DNA from: Chlorocebus sabaeus
Lineage: Eukaryota > Chordata > Mammalia > Primates > Cercopithecidae
DNA: 64,000 bases
Direction: 5' to 3'
Assembly (NCBI RefSeq): GCF_047675955.1
Contig: NC_132911.1
Coordinates: 68,853,133-68,917,132 of the forward strand
Of the stretch, positions 1-10,514 are shown piece after piece; the stretch's first letter is position 1; every line of letters starts with the position of its first letter. The position numbers and the translations under genes are program-made. The notes beneath the pieces were generated by a model that had not been told where the DNA came from, made no database searches, and saw nothing but the letters and a program-made list of their open reading frames with translations.

Positions 1-1238
1 TTGTATGTCTCCATCAGAGCTCTTGGGTGACCAGGTGTGTTGTCAACAAGCAGTAATAGTTTGAAAGAAATCTTTTTTCTCTGAGCAGTAGGTCTCAACA
101 ATGAGCTTAAAATATTCAGTAACCTATGCTGTAGATGGGCTGACATCTGGGCTACATTGTTTCATTCATAGTGCCCATGTAGAGTAGATTTACCACATTC
201 TTAAAAGCTGTAGGATTTCCAGAATGGTAAATGAGCACTGGCTTCAACTTAAAGTCACCAGCTGCATTAGCCCCTAACAAGAGAATCTGTCCTTTGAAGC
301 TTTGAAGCCAGGCATTGACTTCTCTCTAGCTACAAAAGTCCTAGAGGGCATCTTCTTCCAATAGAGCACTGTTTTTTCTACACGGAAATTCTGTTGTTTC
401 ATGTAGCCATCTTCATCAATGATCTTAGTTAGATCTTCTGGATAACTTGCTGCAGCTTCTCAATCAGCTTTACCTTGTACTTCTATGTTATGGAGATGGT
501 GTCTTTCCTTAAACTTCACAAACTGCCCTTGACTAGCTTAGGGAATATTGTGGCTGGTTTGATGTTTCATTCAGACTGCTAAAAGTTTTTCTCTATCAGC
601 AACAAGGGTGCTTCACTTTCTCACACATGTGTTCACTGAAGTAGCATTTGTAATTTCCTCAAGAACTTTTATTTTGCATTCACATCTTGGTTAACTGGTG
701 CAAGAAGCCTAGATTTCAGTCTGTCTTGGCTTTCAACCTGCCTTCCTCACTAAGCTTAATCATTTCTTGCTCTTAATTTAAAGAGAGAGAAGTGTGAATC
801 TTCCTTTCACTTGAACACTTAAAGGCCACTGTAGGGTTATTAATTGTCCTAATTTCAATGTTGTTGTGTCTCAGGGAATGGGGAGGCCTGAGGAGAGGGA
901 AAAAGATGGGGGAATGGTTGGTCAGTGGAGCAGTCAGAACACATACAACATTTACCGATTAAGTTCACTGTCCTATATGGGTGCAATTCTTGGAGCCCCA
1001 AAACAATGACAACAGTAACACCAAAGATCACTGACCACAGATCACTGAAAAAGATATAATAATAATGAAAAAGTTTGAAATATTGTGAGAATTACCAAAA
1101 TGTGACACAAAGATGTGAAGTGAGCACATGGTGTTGGAAAAAAAAAAATGGTGCTGATACATTTGCTCAATGCAGGACTGCCACAGACCTTGAATTTATA
1201 AAAGATATAATATTTGTGAAATGCAAAATATGCCTGTA
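1..1238 (-). mobile_element. Tigger1 DNA transposon, partial (pogo-like)
   Basis: The plus strand reads as the reverse complement of the Tigger1 transposase region and 3' end: characteristic stretches are the 'gccaggcattgacttc' area near 310, 'gatcttagttagatcttctgg' area near 421, and the terminal part after 860 (stretches around aataataatgaaaaagtttg at 1057-1076). It ends in a degraded terminal inverted repeat, tgcctgta, at 1231-1238, followed by TA. Transposase frames are destroyed by stops and indels, so the element is a fossil. The other end lies upstream of the window. Confidence 0.85.
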
Positions 1239-1239
1239 T

Positions 1240-1671
1240 ATATTTATTTATTATGAGGAATTGGCTCACGTGGCTATGGCGGTTGGTAAGTCTCATGATC
1301 TGCTTTCGGCAAGCTGGAGACCCAGAAAACTGACAATATAATTCAGTCTGAGTCCAAAGGCCTGAGAACCAGGGGAGCTGATGCTGTAAATTCCAGTCCA
1401 GAGGCAGCAGAAGATGAAATGCAATGTCCCAGCTCAAACAGTGAGGCAGAGAAAAGAGGAAAATTCCTCCTCCCTCCACATTTTATTCTATTCAGGCCCT
1501 CAATGGACTGGATGATGCCCTCCTGCAGTGGGGAGGGCAATCTACCCTACTGAGTTCACTGCTTCAAGTGCTAAGCTCATCCAGAAACAACCCTACAGAT
1601 ACACCCGGAAATAATGTTTAATCTGGGTAGCCATGGCCCAGTCAAGTTGACACATAAAGCTAAACATCACA
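1240..1671 (-). mobile_element. MLT2-type ERVL LTR, antisense, partial
   Basis: Reading the minus strand from 1671, the sequence follows the MLT2 LTR: a 5' end like 'tgtgatg...atgtgtcaacttgac', then the 'aacattatttccgggtgt' part (1600-1617), and the segment ending in 'cacgtgagccaattcc' near 1260. The remainder of the LTR (its 3' end) is not present on the left because the Tigger1 element abuts it. It is a solo or partial LTR, with no internal retroviral genes visible. Confidence 0.75.
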
Positions 1672-1751
1672 AGTTCCTTTTAGATACCAATGATTTCAAA
1701 GGAAGGATGGCTACTCTTAGCTTTATGGCTACAATTAGCTGACAGATCCAT

Positions 1752-1945
1752 TAATCAATGGATTAATCAATTCATTAATTCAAGCAATTGCTCCACACTC
1801 AATTTGTGTCAAGCACTATAATAGGTGACAAGGGCACATGGAAGAATAAGAGGATCTTCCCTGAAAGAGCTCAATGTTGACAGAGGTGGGAACAAGTATA
1901 TATAAAAAGTTAGTGGTATACTGTGGTGACTGTAATGATAGAGGT
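1752..1945 (-). repeat. L2 LINE fragment, antisense (weak)
   Basis: The order 'tcaagcactataataggtgac', 'cctgaaagagctcaatgttg', 'gtggtgactgtaatgatagag' resembles the antisense L2 3' end (the common 'caggcactgtgctaggtgc ... ggagctcacagtct' pattern). It is highly diverged. Its first 42 bases recur at 2906-2947. Confidence 0.45.
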
Positions 1946-2699
1946 GATTATGGATTATGCGCTCTGCCTTGTAATTCACTTCTTATTTTGATCTTGTTTT
2001 TTTTTCTAGGAATCATCTGTGTTTCATTATTCCTTGTCATAATTCTCCATTGAATTTAACCATAGTCCATGCATCTACCCCTTTTCCCTGTAATATCTGG
2101 TCTTCATATACCCTTGCCAAAGGAATATGGTTGTTTAACAGAAATACAATGCTATTTAATGATGGTACCTGTCCCGGCCACACATATTTATGCTCAGATC
2201 TCCACATGAAAATGCAATTTCCACAATGATTCATTCAGATTCTTATGGGATGTACTCACATCCTGTCTCAACACATGTCATTAACACATTATTTAATTTC
2301 AGTGCTTGTTAAGTGATGTCTTGATGGCCCTGTATCTCAGTAAAGTAGAAACTTAAAATAATTATTTCATTCTGTTTTTCTCTAGCCTCTGCTGATAACT
2401 GGCAACTTTGTAATAATTATTTTTCCTTGTGATGATAATATTCTTATCACAATGAGGTTATGGTAAAGGCGAGAAGTATAGAAGATGCTATACAACTTCC
2501 CTCATATTTAATTCCATAAAATGCATGTTGTAATTTCTGCTGAATGGGATATAGAAGAGTCAAGTAATTCTCCCATAATCCAAAATCCATGGTCTAGAAT
2601 CAATTATCCACCATCCAAAGTGACCTGAGGTCTAAAAATAAAACATGAATGATACCTCATAGCCTATAAGAATTAGCATCATCCTTACCCACATGCTCC
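1946..2699. other. Unassigned AT-rich sequence
   Basis: I recognise no repeat or gene here. A polypyrimidine tract followed by AG at 1998-2010 looks like a splice acceptor, but no supported exon follows. The 65-codon minus frame at 2037-2234 has no recognisable protein features. Confidence 0.5.
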
Positions 2700-3848
2700 A
2701 GAATCTGTGTATTTTTAAAAAATCATAGTAACAAATAATATTAAATTTATCATCTCAACCATTTTAAGTGTACAGTTTAGTAATGTTTATTCACACTATT
2801 GTAAAACAGATCTCTAGAACGGTTTTCATCTTCCATCCCCAAAACTCTATGCCCACTAAACCCTTTAATCGGTTCCCCTCCAGCTCTTTAAAACTACCTT
2901 TCATGAATCAATAAATTAATCAATTCATCAATTTAAGCAATTACTCCTGAATTTCCTCCCCGAAGCCCTTGAGAACTACCTTTCTATCTTCTGTTTCTAT
3001 CATACTGACTATTGTAGATACATCATATGTATGAAATTAAACAGTATTTATCTTTTTGTAATTGGTTTGTTTTTGTTAATATAACATCCTCAAATTTCAT
3101 CTATGTTGTTACATATTGCAGAATTTTCTTCTTTTTTAAGGCTATATAACATTCTTTTGTATGTATGTACCATATTTTCTTTATCCATTCATCTGCTGGT
3201 GGACATCTGGGTTACCACCACCTCTTGGCTATTGTGAATAGTGCTGCAGTGAACATTAGGTGTGCTTGTGTTTCTTTGAGATCCTGCTTTGAATTCCTTT
3301 GGATAGAGATCCAGAAGTGGGATTGTTGGATCACATGGAAATACATTTTTAATTTTTGAGCACCCTCTGTACTATTTTCTGCCATGGTTGGGCCATTTGG
3401 CATTCACACCAGTAATATGCAAGGATTTCAATTTATCCACATCATCACCAATACTAGTTATTTTCTGTTGTTTTGATAGCGACCATCCTGATGGGTGTGA
3501 AGCAATATCCATTTGTGGTTTTGATTTGCATTTCCCTAATTATTAGTGGTATTGAGCATCTTTTCATGTGTTTATTGGTCATTTGTATTTATTCTTTGGA
3601 AATATGTATATTCAAAGTTCTTTGACCATTTTTAATTGGGTTATTTGTATTTTGTTTTTGTTGAATTGTAGAAGCTCCTTTTATATCCTAGATATTAACC
3701 CATCATCAGACATATAATTTGCAACTATTTTCTCCTATTCCTTGGGTTGATTTTTCACTGTTGATTGTTTTCTTTGATGGGAAAAAGTTTTTAAGCTTGA
3801 TAAAGTCCTGTTTGTCTATTTTTTTGTTTTGTTGCCTGTGCCTGTGCA
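2700..3848 (-). mobile_element. L1M (L1MA/L1MB-age) 3' fragment, antisense
   Basis: This is the antisense of an old mammalian L1 3' UTR and the end of ORF2. Recognisable parts are the UTR block at 2740-2890, 'tttatccattcatctg' at 3180-3195, 'ctattgtgaatagtgctgca' at 3229-3248, 'ggttttgatttgcatttccc' at 3518-3537, and the 'tattttctcctattcc' block near 3727. It stops in ORF2 near 3848, so it is 5' truncated. Multiple stops break ORF2. It contains a foreign 67-base insertion at 2904-2970. Confidence 0.85.
2904..2970. repeat. Short insertion inside the L1M with a copy of upstream sequence
   Basis: The L1 3' UTR reads 'aaactaccttt' at 2890-2902, is interrupted, then resumes with 'gaactacctttc' at 2973-2984, so the break is flanked by a repeated 'aactaccttt'. 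The inserted bases 2906-2947 match 1753-1794 at 37 of 42 positions. The rest of the insertion has no clear source. Confidence 0.55.
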
Positions 3849-4116
3849 TATGTTTAAAATAAAACTGTCTTACAGTTTATTTAATTTCAAAACAAACAAT
3901 GGCATAAGTTCACAGAAGCTTCTCTCTACTAATACTCCCAGAAAAAAAAATACAAGTTGGATGGTCTACATTGGTCAAGTTTATTTAGATTGTGTACCTG
4001 TTCCTAATAATAAAATGCATCAAATACTATATAGATTACTACAAACTGCCTTAATATCCTAAAAAAAATTAGAAACAAAGTCATAGATCAGTCATATATA
4101 GAAATATTTAATTCTT

Positions 4117-4405
4117 GGCTGGGCGTGGTACCTCATGTCTATAATCCCAGCACTTTGGGAGGCTGAGTTGGGCAGATCACCTGAGGTCCGGAGTTCAAGA
4201 CCAGCCTGGCCAAAATGGCAATACCCTATCTCTACCAAAAATTAGCTGGGCATGGTGGCATGCGCCTGTAGTCCCAGCTATTCAGGAGGCTGAGGCAGGA
4301 GAATTGCTTGAACCCGGGAGGCAGAGGTTGCACTGAGCCTAGATCACACTATCGCACTCCATCCTGGGTGACAGAGCAAGACTCTGTCTCAAAAAAACAA
4401 AAAAA
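4117..4405 (+). mobile_element. Alu SINE (AluS-type), full length
   Basis: A complete dimeric Alu with both arms, mid A-rich linker and an A-rich tail. It is flanked by a perfect 13-base target-site duplication, gaaatatttaatt, at 4101-4113 and 4406-4418. The sequence around 'ggtccggagttcaagaccag' indicates an S-type element. Confidence 0.95.
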
Positions 4406-4418
4406 GAAATATTTAATT

Positions 4419-4942
4419 GTTTATGCCATGGGTAAAATCACTTTCTAATATAAGCCTGGCAAAGATTTTTAAAAGTTTAAATTGTAATAATCTTGAAATT
4501 TATTTTTTTAACTTGGACCTCTAAGAAACTTACAATTTAATAACAAACTAAGAGCAGCAGAAAATTTTCTAGGTTGGCCTTCACACGTCCTTTCATCCCA
4601 GTAAATACATCTTCTAGAGTATTCTGGGGCCTTCTCCATAGAATGCTGTGGGGTGGGGCTCAGACGAGGCCAATGACCTGTGGAACCTCTTACAGTATTC
4701 ATTGTGTGTATAAAATGTAATCACAAGTGCTGAATTTCTAAATTAAAACAACCTATAAAGGTGTGTTTGAGGTGGGGGAAGATAGAGATGAGGAAGAAGG
4801 CTGAGACATCCACAGTGTACTCTGATCACCTAAGCTTTGAAAAAATACGACTTGGAGAATGTTTTTAGAGGTTCCTTAATGTTACCAAAACCACTTGGTT
4901 CTTCTGAGATGGTTTCTCTCTTCTCTAATAGAGCTAAGAAAT
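4419..4942. other. Unique sequence between two Alus
   Basis: About 520 bases with no recognisable repeat. The 64-codon minus frame at 4508-4702 has no known domain. Nothing else to report. Confidence 0.5.
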
Positions 4943-4952
4943 GAGGCTCAAC

Positions 4953-5253
4953 TGCTGGGCATGGTGGCTCACGCCTGTAATCCCAGCACTTTGGGAGGCC
5001 GAGGCGGGCGGATCATGAGGTCAAGAGATTGAGAGTATCCTGGCCAACTAACATGGTGAAACACCATCTCTACTAAAAAATACAAAAATTAGCTGGGCAT
5101 AGTGGCCCGCGTCTGTAGTCCCAGCTACTTGGGAGGCTGAGGCAAGAGAATCCCTTGAACCCGGGAGGCGAAGGTTGCAGTGAGCCGAGATCATGCCACT
5201 GCACTCCATCTTGGGCGACAGAGCGATACTCCATCTCAAAAAAAAAAAAAAAA
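4953..5253 (+). mobile_element. Alu SINE (AluY/Sg-type), full length
   Basis: Full-length Alu with a tail of about 15 A's. The imperfect target-site duplication is gaggctcaac at 4943-4952 versus gagactcaat at 5254-5263. The 'gatcatgaggtcaagagatt' segment is of the Y/Sg kind. Confidence 0.93.
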
Positions 5254-5457
5254 GAGACTCAATCTTCTATTATGCAAGGTAGCCAGAATATTGAGAGACC
5301 CACTCCCAAGACTGCATAATACACAGGTCCACACTAGGCTGCAGCTCTTTCAATAAAACAAAATGGTGTGACTCAAAGATAATGTTGGAGAAGTATATGA
5401 ACATATTGAGACTCTGTAATTTAAAACAAATTTTGCAAATGTTTCTCAGACAATGTT

Positions 5458-6075
5458 GGCGGTTAAGGACATAGTATCTGGAGTCAGATTATCTGAGTTT
5501 GACTCCTGGTTTCACCATCTACTCAATGTGTAATCTTGGAATAAGATCTGTCTCTGTATCTTGGCTCTTGCTATAAGCTGAATGTTTTTGTCCTCTCAAA
5601 ATTCCTACATTGAAACTTAATCTTCAATGTGATGGTATTTGGGGGTGAGGCCTTTGGAAGGTGATTAGGTCATGAAGGAAGAACTCCCATGAATGGAATT
5701 ATTGCCCTTATAAAAGAGACCTCAGAGGGCTCCCTTACCTCTTCTGCCATATGAGAAAACAGTGAGAAAGCACCATCTATGAACCAGGAAGCACCCCTCA
5801 CCAGACACCAAATCTGGTGATGCTTTGATCTTGGAATTCCCAGTCTCCAGAACTGAGAGAAATAAATTTGTTGCTTATAAGTCACCCAGTCTATGGTATC
5901 CTGTTATAGTAGCCTGAGTGAACTAAGACAGCTACCTTTTCTGCAAAGCAGAGATAATAATACTGTTTCCTTTGCTGGGTGGTTGTGAGTATTCAATAGT
6001 GTGTATGAAATCTTTAGAAACATTCCAGCTCATAACAAAGGGTCTATCAATGATAGCTATTGTTGTGAATCACAT
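5458..6075 (-). repeat. MIR SINE, antisense, split by an LTR
   Basis: 5458-5568 reads as antisense MIR ('gtctggagtcagattatctg' area, then 'caatgtgtaatcttgg'). The copy resumes at 5931 with 'gcagagataataatactg' and runs to about 6075 ('caatgatagctattg'). The two halves are contiguous in the MIR consensus, so the MST LTR at 5569-5930 was inserted into it. Confidence 0.75.
5569..5930 (+). mobile_element. MST-type MaLR solo LTR (MSTA/MSTB)
   Basis: The LTR begins TG at 5569 and ends CA at 5930. Diagnostic stretches are 'ggtgattaggtcatgaagg' at 5660, 'cccttataaaagagacctc' at 5705, which includes the LTR TATA-like box, 'accatctatgaaccagg' at 5771 and an AATAAA signal at 5860-5865. Flanking bases gctct and gctac may be a decayed 5-base target duplication. 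No gag or pol sequence is attached, so it is a solo LTR. The old LTR promoter may be inactive. Confidence 0.9.
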
Positions 6076-6599
6076 ATAATTTTACCTGAAAATTAACAGG
6101 TGAACATTTTGAGATACAGAAATCTAATGGCTTACAAACATTCTAAAATTACAAATACTCAAAATGTAAATCTAGGTCTTTTGACTCCTAGTCTATGATC
6201 TTTCCAAACTACCAATGATTCCAAACTTTTGTTATTCATAGACTACTGACAATGTTTTTGCCATATCCATGATACACCTGGTTATAGTATTTTATCAGTC
6301 TCTTTTAAAAATTGGCTCATTCCTTTTCAGAACCTGAACTCAACATTGGACCAAATGGATCTAATAGAACTTTACAGAACACTCCATTCAAAAAACAACA
6401 GAATATACATTCTTCTCATCACCACATGGAAAATACTCTAAAGTTGACCACATAATTGAACATAAAACAATTCTCACCAAACGGGAAAGAACTGAAATCA
6501 TACCAAACACACCCTCAGACTACAGCACAATAAAAATAGAAGTCAAGACTAAGAACATTGCTTGAAATCTTCCAATTACATGGAAATTAAACAACATGC

Positions 6600-6905
6600 A
6601 GCCAGGCGCGGTGGTTCACACCTGTGAGCACTTTGGGAGGCCGAGGCGGGCAGATCATGAGGTCAGGAGATCGAGACCATCCTGGCCAACATGGTGAAAC
6701 CCCGCTTCTACTAAAAATACAAAAAGTCAGCCGGGCGTGGTGGCATGCATCTGTAGTCCCAGCTATTCAGGAGGCTGAGGCAGGAGAATGGCATGAACCT
6801 GGGAGGTGGAGGTTGCAGTGAGCCGAGATCGTGCCACTGCACCCTGGCCTGGATGACAGAGCGAGACTCTGTCTCAAAATCAAAACAAACAAACAAACAA
6901 AAACA
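6600..6905 (+). mobile_element. AluY-type SINE inserted in L1 ORF2
   Basis: Full-length Alu with a CAAA-rich tail. The target duplication aaacaacatg at 6589-6598 recurs at 6906-6915 and is L1 ORF2 sequence, which proves insertion after the L1. The internal 'gagatcgagaccatcctggc' and 'gaatggcatgaacc' fit AluY. Confidence 0.93.
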
Positions 6906-9521
6906 AAACAACATGATCCTGAATGACTTTTGGGTAAATAATGAAATCAAGTCAGACATAAAGAAGTTCTTTGAAACTAATGACAACAAACATACAACAT
7001 ACCAAAATCTCTGGGACACAGCTAAGGTTATGTTAAGAGGGAAATTCATAGCACTAACTATCCACATCCAAAAGTTAGAAAGATTTCAAATCAACAACCT
7101 AACATCACAACTGAAAGAATTAGGGAAGCAAGAGCACATCAACTCCAAAGTTAGCAAAAGCCAAGAAATAACCAAAATCAGAGCTGAACTGAATAAAATT
7201 GAGACACGAAATACCATTCAAAAGATCAATGAATCCAGGAGTTGGTTTCTTGAAAAAATTAATAAGATAGATATACTGCTACCTAGACTAATAAAGAAAA
7301 GAGAGAAGATTAAATAAACACAATTAGAAATGATGAAGAGAATGTTACCACTGACTCCACAGAAATAAAAATAACCACTAGAAACTACCAGGAACACCTC
7401 TATGCATATAAACTAGAAAACTTAGATGAGATTGATAAATTCCTGGACACATACACCCTCCCAAGACTGAACCAGGAAGAAATTGATTCTTTTAACAGAC
7501 CGATAATGAACTCTGAAACTGAATCAGTAGTAAATAGCCTACCAACCAAAAAAAGCCCAGGACCTGATGGATTCACAGCCAAATTCTACCAGATGTACAA
7601 ACATGAGCTGGTACAATTCCTACTGAAACTATTTCAAAATCGAGGAGAAGGGACTCCTCCTCAACACATTCTATGAGGCCAGCATCATCGTGATACCAAA
7701 ACCTGGCAGAAGCACAACAAAAAGAGAAAACTTCAGGCCAATATCCTTGATGAACATCGATGCAAAAATCCTCAACAAAATATCTGCCAACCAAATCTAG
7801 CAGCACATCAAAAAGTTAATACACCATGACCAAGTGGTCTTCATCCCAGGGATACAAGTTTGGTTCAACATAAGCAAATCAATAAATGTGATTTATCACA
7901 TAAACAGAACTACATACAAAAACCACATGACTATCCGTAAAGGCTTTTGATAAAATTCAACACCCTTCATATTAAAAACTCCAAATAAACTAAAAACTAA
8001 ATAAATAGGTATTGTAGAAACACAACTCAAAATAATAAGAGCCATCTATGACCAACCTACAGCCAACATCATATTGAACAGGCAAAAGCTGGAACCATTC
8101 CCCTTGAAAACCAGCACAAGACGAGGATGCCCTTTCTCACCACTCCTATTCAACATAGTATTGGAAGTCCTAGTCAGAGCAATCAGACAAGAAAAATAAA
8201 TAAAGTGTATCCAAATAGAAAGAGAAGAAGTCAAACGATCCCTGTTTGCAGACAACATGATTTTATATCTAGAAAACCTTATAGTCTCAGCCCAAAAGCT
8301 CCTTCAGTTAATAAACAACTTCAGCGAAGTTTCAGGATACAAAATTGTGTACAAAAATCACTAGCATTCCTGTACACCAACAACAGCCAAGGTGAAAGTC
8401 AAATCAGGAAGATAATCCTATTCACAATTTCCACAAAAAGAATGCAATACCTAGGAATATAACTAACCAGGGAGCTGAAAGATCTTTACAATGAGAATTA
8501 CAAAACACTGTTCAAAGGAATCAGAGAAGCCACAAAAAAATGGAAAAACATCCCATGCTCATGAATAGGAAGAATCAATATTATTAAAATGGCCATACCA
8601 TCCAAAGCAATCTATAGATTCAATGTTATTCTTCTCAAACTACAATGACTTTCTTCACAGAACTAGGGAGCACTATTTTTAAATTCACATGGAACCAAAA
8701 AAGAGCCCAAATTGCCAAGGCAATCCTAGGCAAAAAGAGCAAAGCTGGAGGCATCACATGACCCAACTTCAAACTATACTAAAGGGCTACAGTTACCAAA
8801 ATAGTAAGGTACTGGTACAAAAAGAGGCACATGGACCAATGGAACAGAATAGAGAGCCTAGAAATAAGGCCACACACCTAAAACCATCTGATCTTTGACA
8901 AAGCTGACAAAAACAAGCAATGAGGAAAAGACTCCCTACTCAATAAATGGTATTGAGGTAACTGGCCAGCCATATGCACAAGACAGAAGCTGGACCCCTG
9001 TTTTATACCACATATAAAAGCAACACCAGATGGATTAAAAGCTTAAATGTAAAACCCAAAACTATAAAAGCCCTGGAAGACAACCTAGACAATACCATCC
9101 TGGACACAGGAATGGGCCAAGATTTTATGACAAAGATACCAAAAGCAATTACAACAAAAGCAAAAATCGACAAATCGGATCTAAGTAAACTTAAGAGCTT
9201 CTGCACCACAAAAGAAACTATCAACAGAATAAACAGACAACCTACAGAATGGGAGGAAATATTTGCAAACCATGCATCTCACAAAGGCCTGATATCCAGT
9301 ATTTATAAGAAACAGACAAGTTTACAAAAGAAAAATAAACGACCCTATTAAAAAGTGGGCAAAGGACATGAACAGACACTTTGCCAAAGAAGACATACAT
9401 GCAGCCAACAAGCATATGAAAAAAAGTTCAATATCACTGATCATTAGAGAAATGAAAATGAAAACTGCAATGAGATACCATCTCACACCAGTCAGAATGG
9501 CTAATATTAAAAGGTCAAAAA

Positions 9522-9802
9522 GGCCAGGCGCAGTGGTTCACACCTGTAGTCCCAGCACTTTGGGAGGCCGAGGTGGGTGGATCACAAGGTCAGGATAGGG
9601 AGACCATCCTGGCTAACACAGTGAAACCACGTCTCTACTAAAAATACAAAAAATTAGCCAGGCATGGTGGTAGGCACCTGTAGTCCCAGCTACTCGGGAG
9701 GCTGAGACAGGAGAATGGCGTGAACCCGGGAGGTTGAGCTTGCAGTGAGCCGAGATCACGCCACTGCACTCCAGCCTGGGCGACAGAGTGAGACTCCATC
9801 TC

Positions 9803-9831
<29 letters not shown>
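9522..9831 (+). mobile_element. AluY SINE inserted in L1 ORF2
   Basis: Full-length Alu with an uninterrupted tail of 29 A's (9803-9831). The target duplication ggtcaaaaa (9513-9521) recurs at 9833-9841. The 'aatggcgtgaacccgggagg' segment followed by 'gcttgcagtgagccgag' is AluY-like. The long pure tail suggests length polymorphism. Confidence 0.95.
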
Positions 9832-9834
<3 letters not shown>

Positions 9835-10514
9835 TCAAAAAATAAGAGATGCTAGTGAGGTTGTGGAGAAAAGGGAACCCTTATACACTATTGGTGAGAG
9901 TGTAAATTAGTTCAACCACTGTGGAAAGCAGTATGGCGATTTCTCAAAGAGCTAAAAGGACAACTACCATTTGACCCCATTACTGTGTATATACCCAGAG
10001 GAATATAAACTATTTCTACCATAAAGACACATGCACACAGATGTTCATTGCAGCACTATTCACAATAGCAAAGACATGAAATCAACCTAAATGCCCATTA
10101 ATGAAACAGATAAAAAAATGTGATACATATAAACCATGGAATAATATGCAACCATAAAAAGAATGAAATCATGTCTTTTGCAGGAACATGGGTACAGCTG
10201 GAGGCTATTATCCTTAGCAAACTAACACAGGAACAGAAATCCAAATACTGTATATTCTCACTTGTAAGTTGGAGATAAAAGTGGGAGACCTCATGAACAC
10301 AAAGAAGGCAACAACAGACACTGGGGTCTACTTGAGGGTGGAGGGTGGGAGGAGGGAGAGGAGCAGAAAAGATAACTATTGGGTACTGGGCTTAATACCT
10401 AGGTGATGAAATAATCTGTACAAGAAGTCCCTATTACATGAGTTTACCTATGTAACAAAACTTCACATGTTTAGCCCCAAATCAAAAATAAAAGTTAAAA
10501 AAGGCTCATTTCTT

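Larger units (their letters stand above)
6330..10275 (+). pseudogene. L1 ORF2 remnant (endonuclease end, reverse transcriptase, C-terminal domain)
   Basis: ORF2 encodes the L1 endonuclease and reverse transcriptase. Here only scattered frames survive: 6914-7317 (residues with TYQNLWDTAK and INESRSWF, the region between endonuclease and RT), 8127-8462 and 8974-9351 (TIKALEDNLD, end of ORF2). The RT active-site motif, FADD in L1, reads FADN at about 8237-8251. Frameshifts, in-frame stops and two Alu insertions disable it. No ORF1 or 5' UTR is present, because truncation removed them. It cannot encode a working protein. Confidence 0.88.
6327..10502 (+). mobile_element. L1 (L1PB/old L1PA-like), 5'-truncated, with two AluY inserts
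   Basis: A sense-oriented L1 that starts inside the ORF2 endonuclease region and runs to a short A-rich tail. The 3' UTR with 'ggcttaatacctaggtgatg' (10389-10408) and 'tttacctatgtaacaaaact' is of L1PB/older L1PA type, not the youngest L1. The target-site duplication is ggctcattcctt at 6314-6325 versus ggctcatttctt at 10503-10514. AluY elements at 6600-6905 and 9522-9831 landed in it later. Confidence 0.9.

Noticed and set aside
1998..2010. Polypyrimidine tract plus AG resembling a splice acceptor
   Set aside because: No donor, branch site or coding exon can be supported around it.
5048..5239. Alu-derived open frames (also at 6711-7067, 9613-9838, 25177-25377, 49052-49431)
   Set aside because: Antisense Alu often gives open frames. 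There is no evidence of exonisation here.
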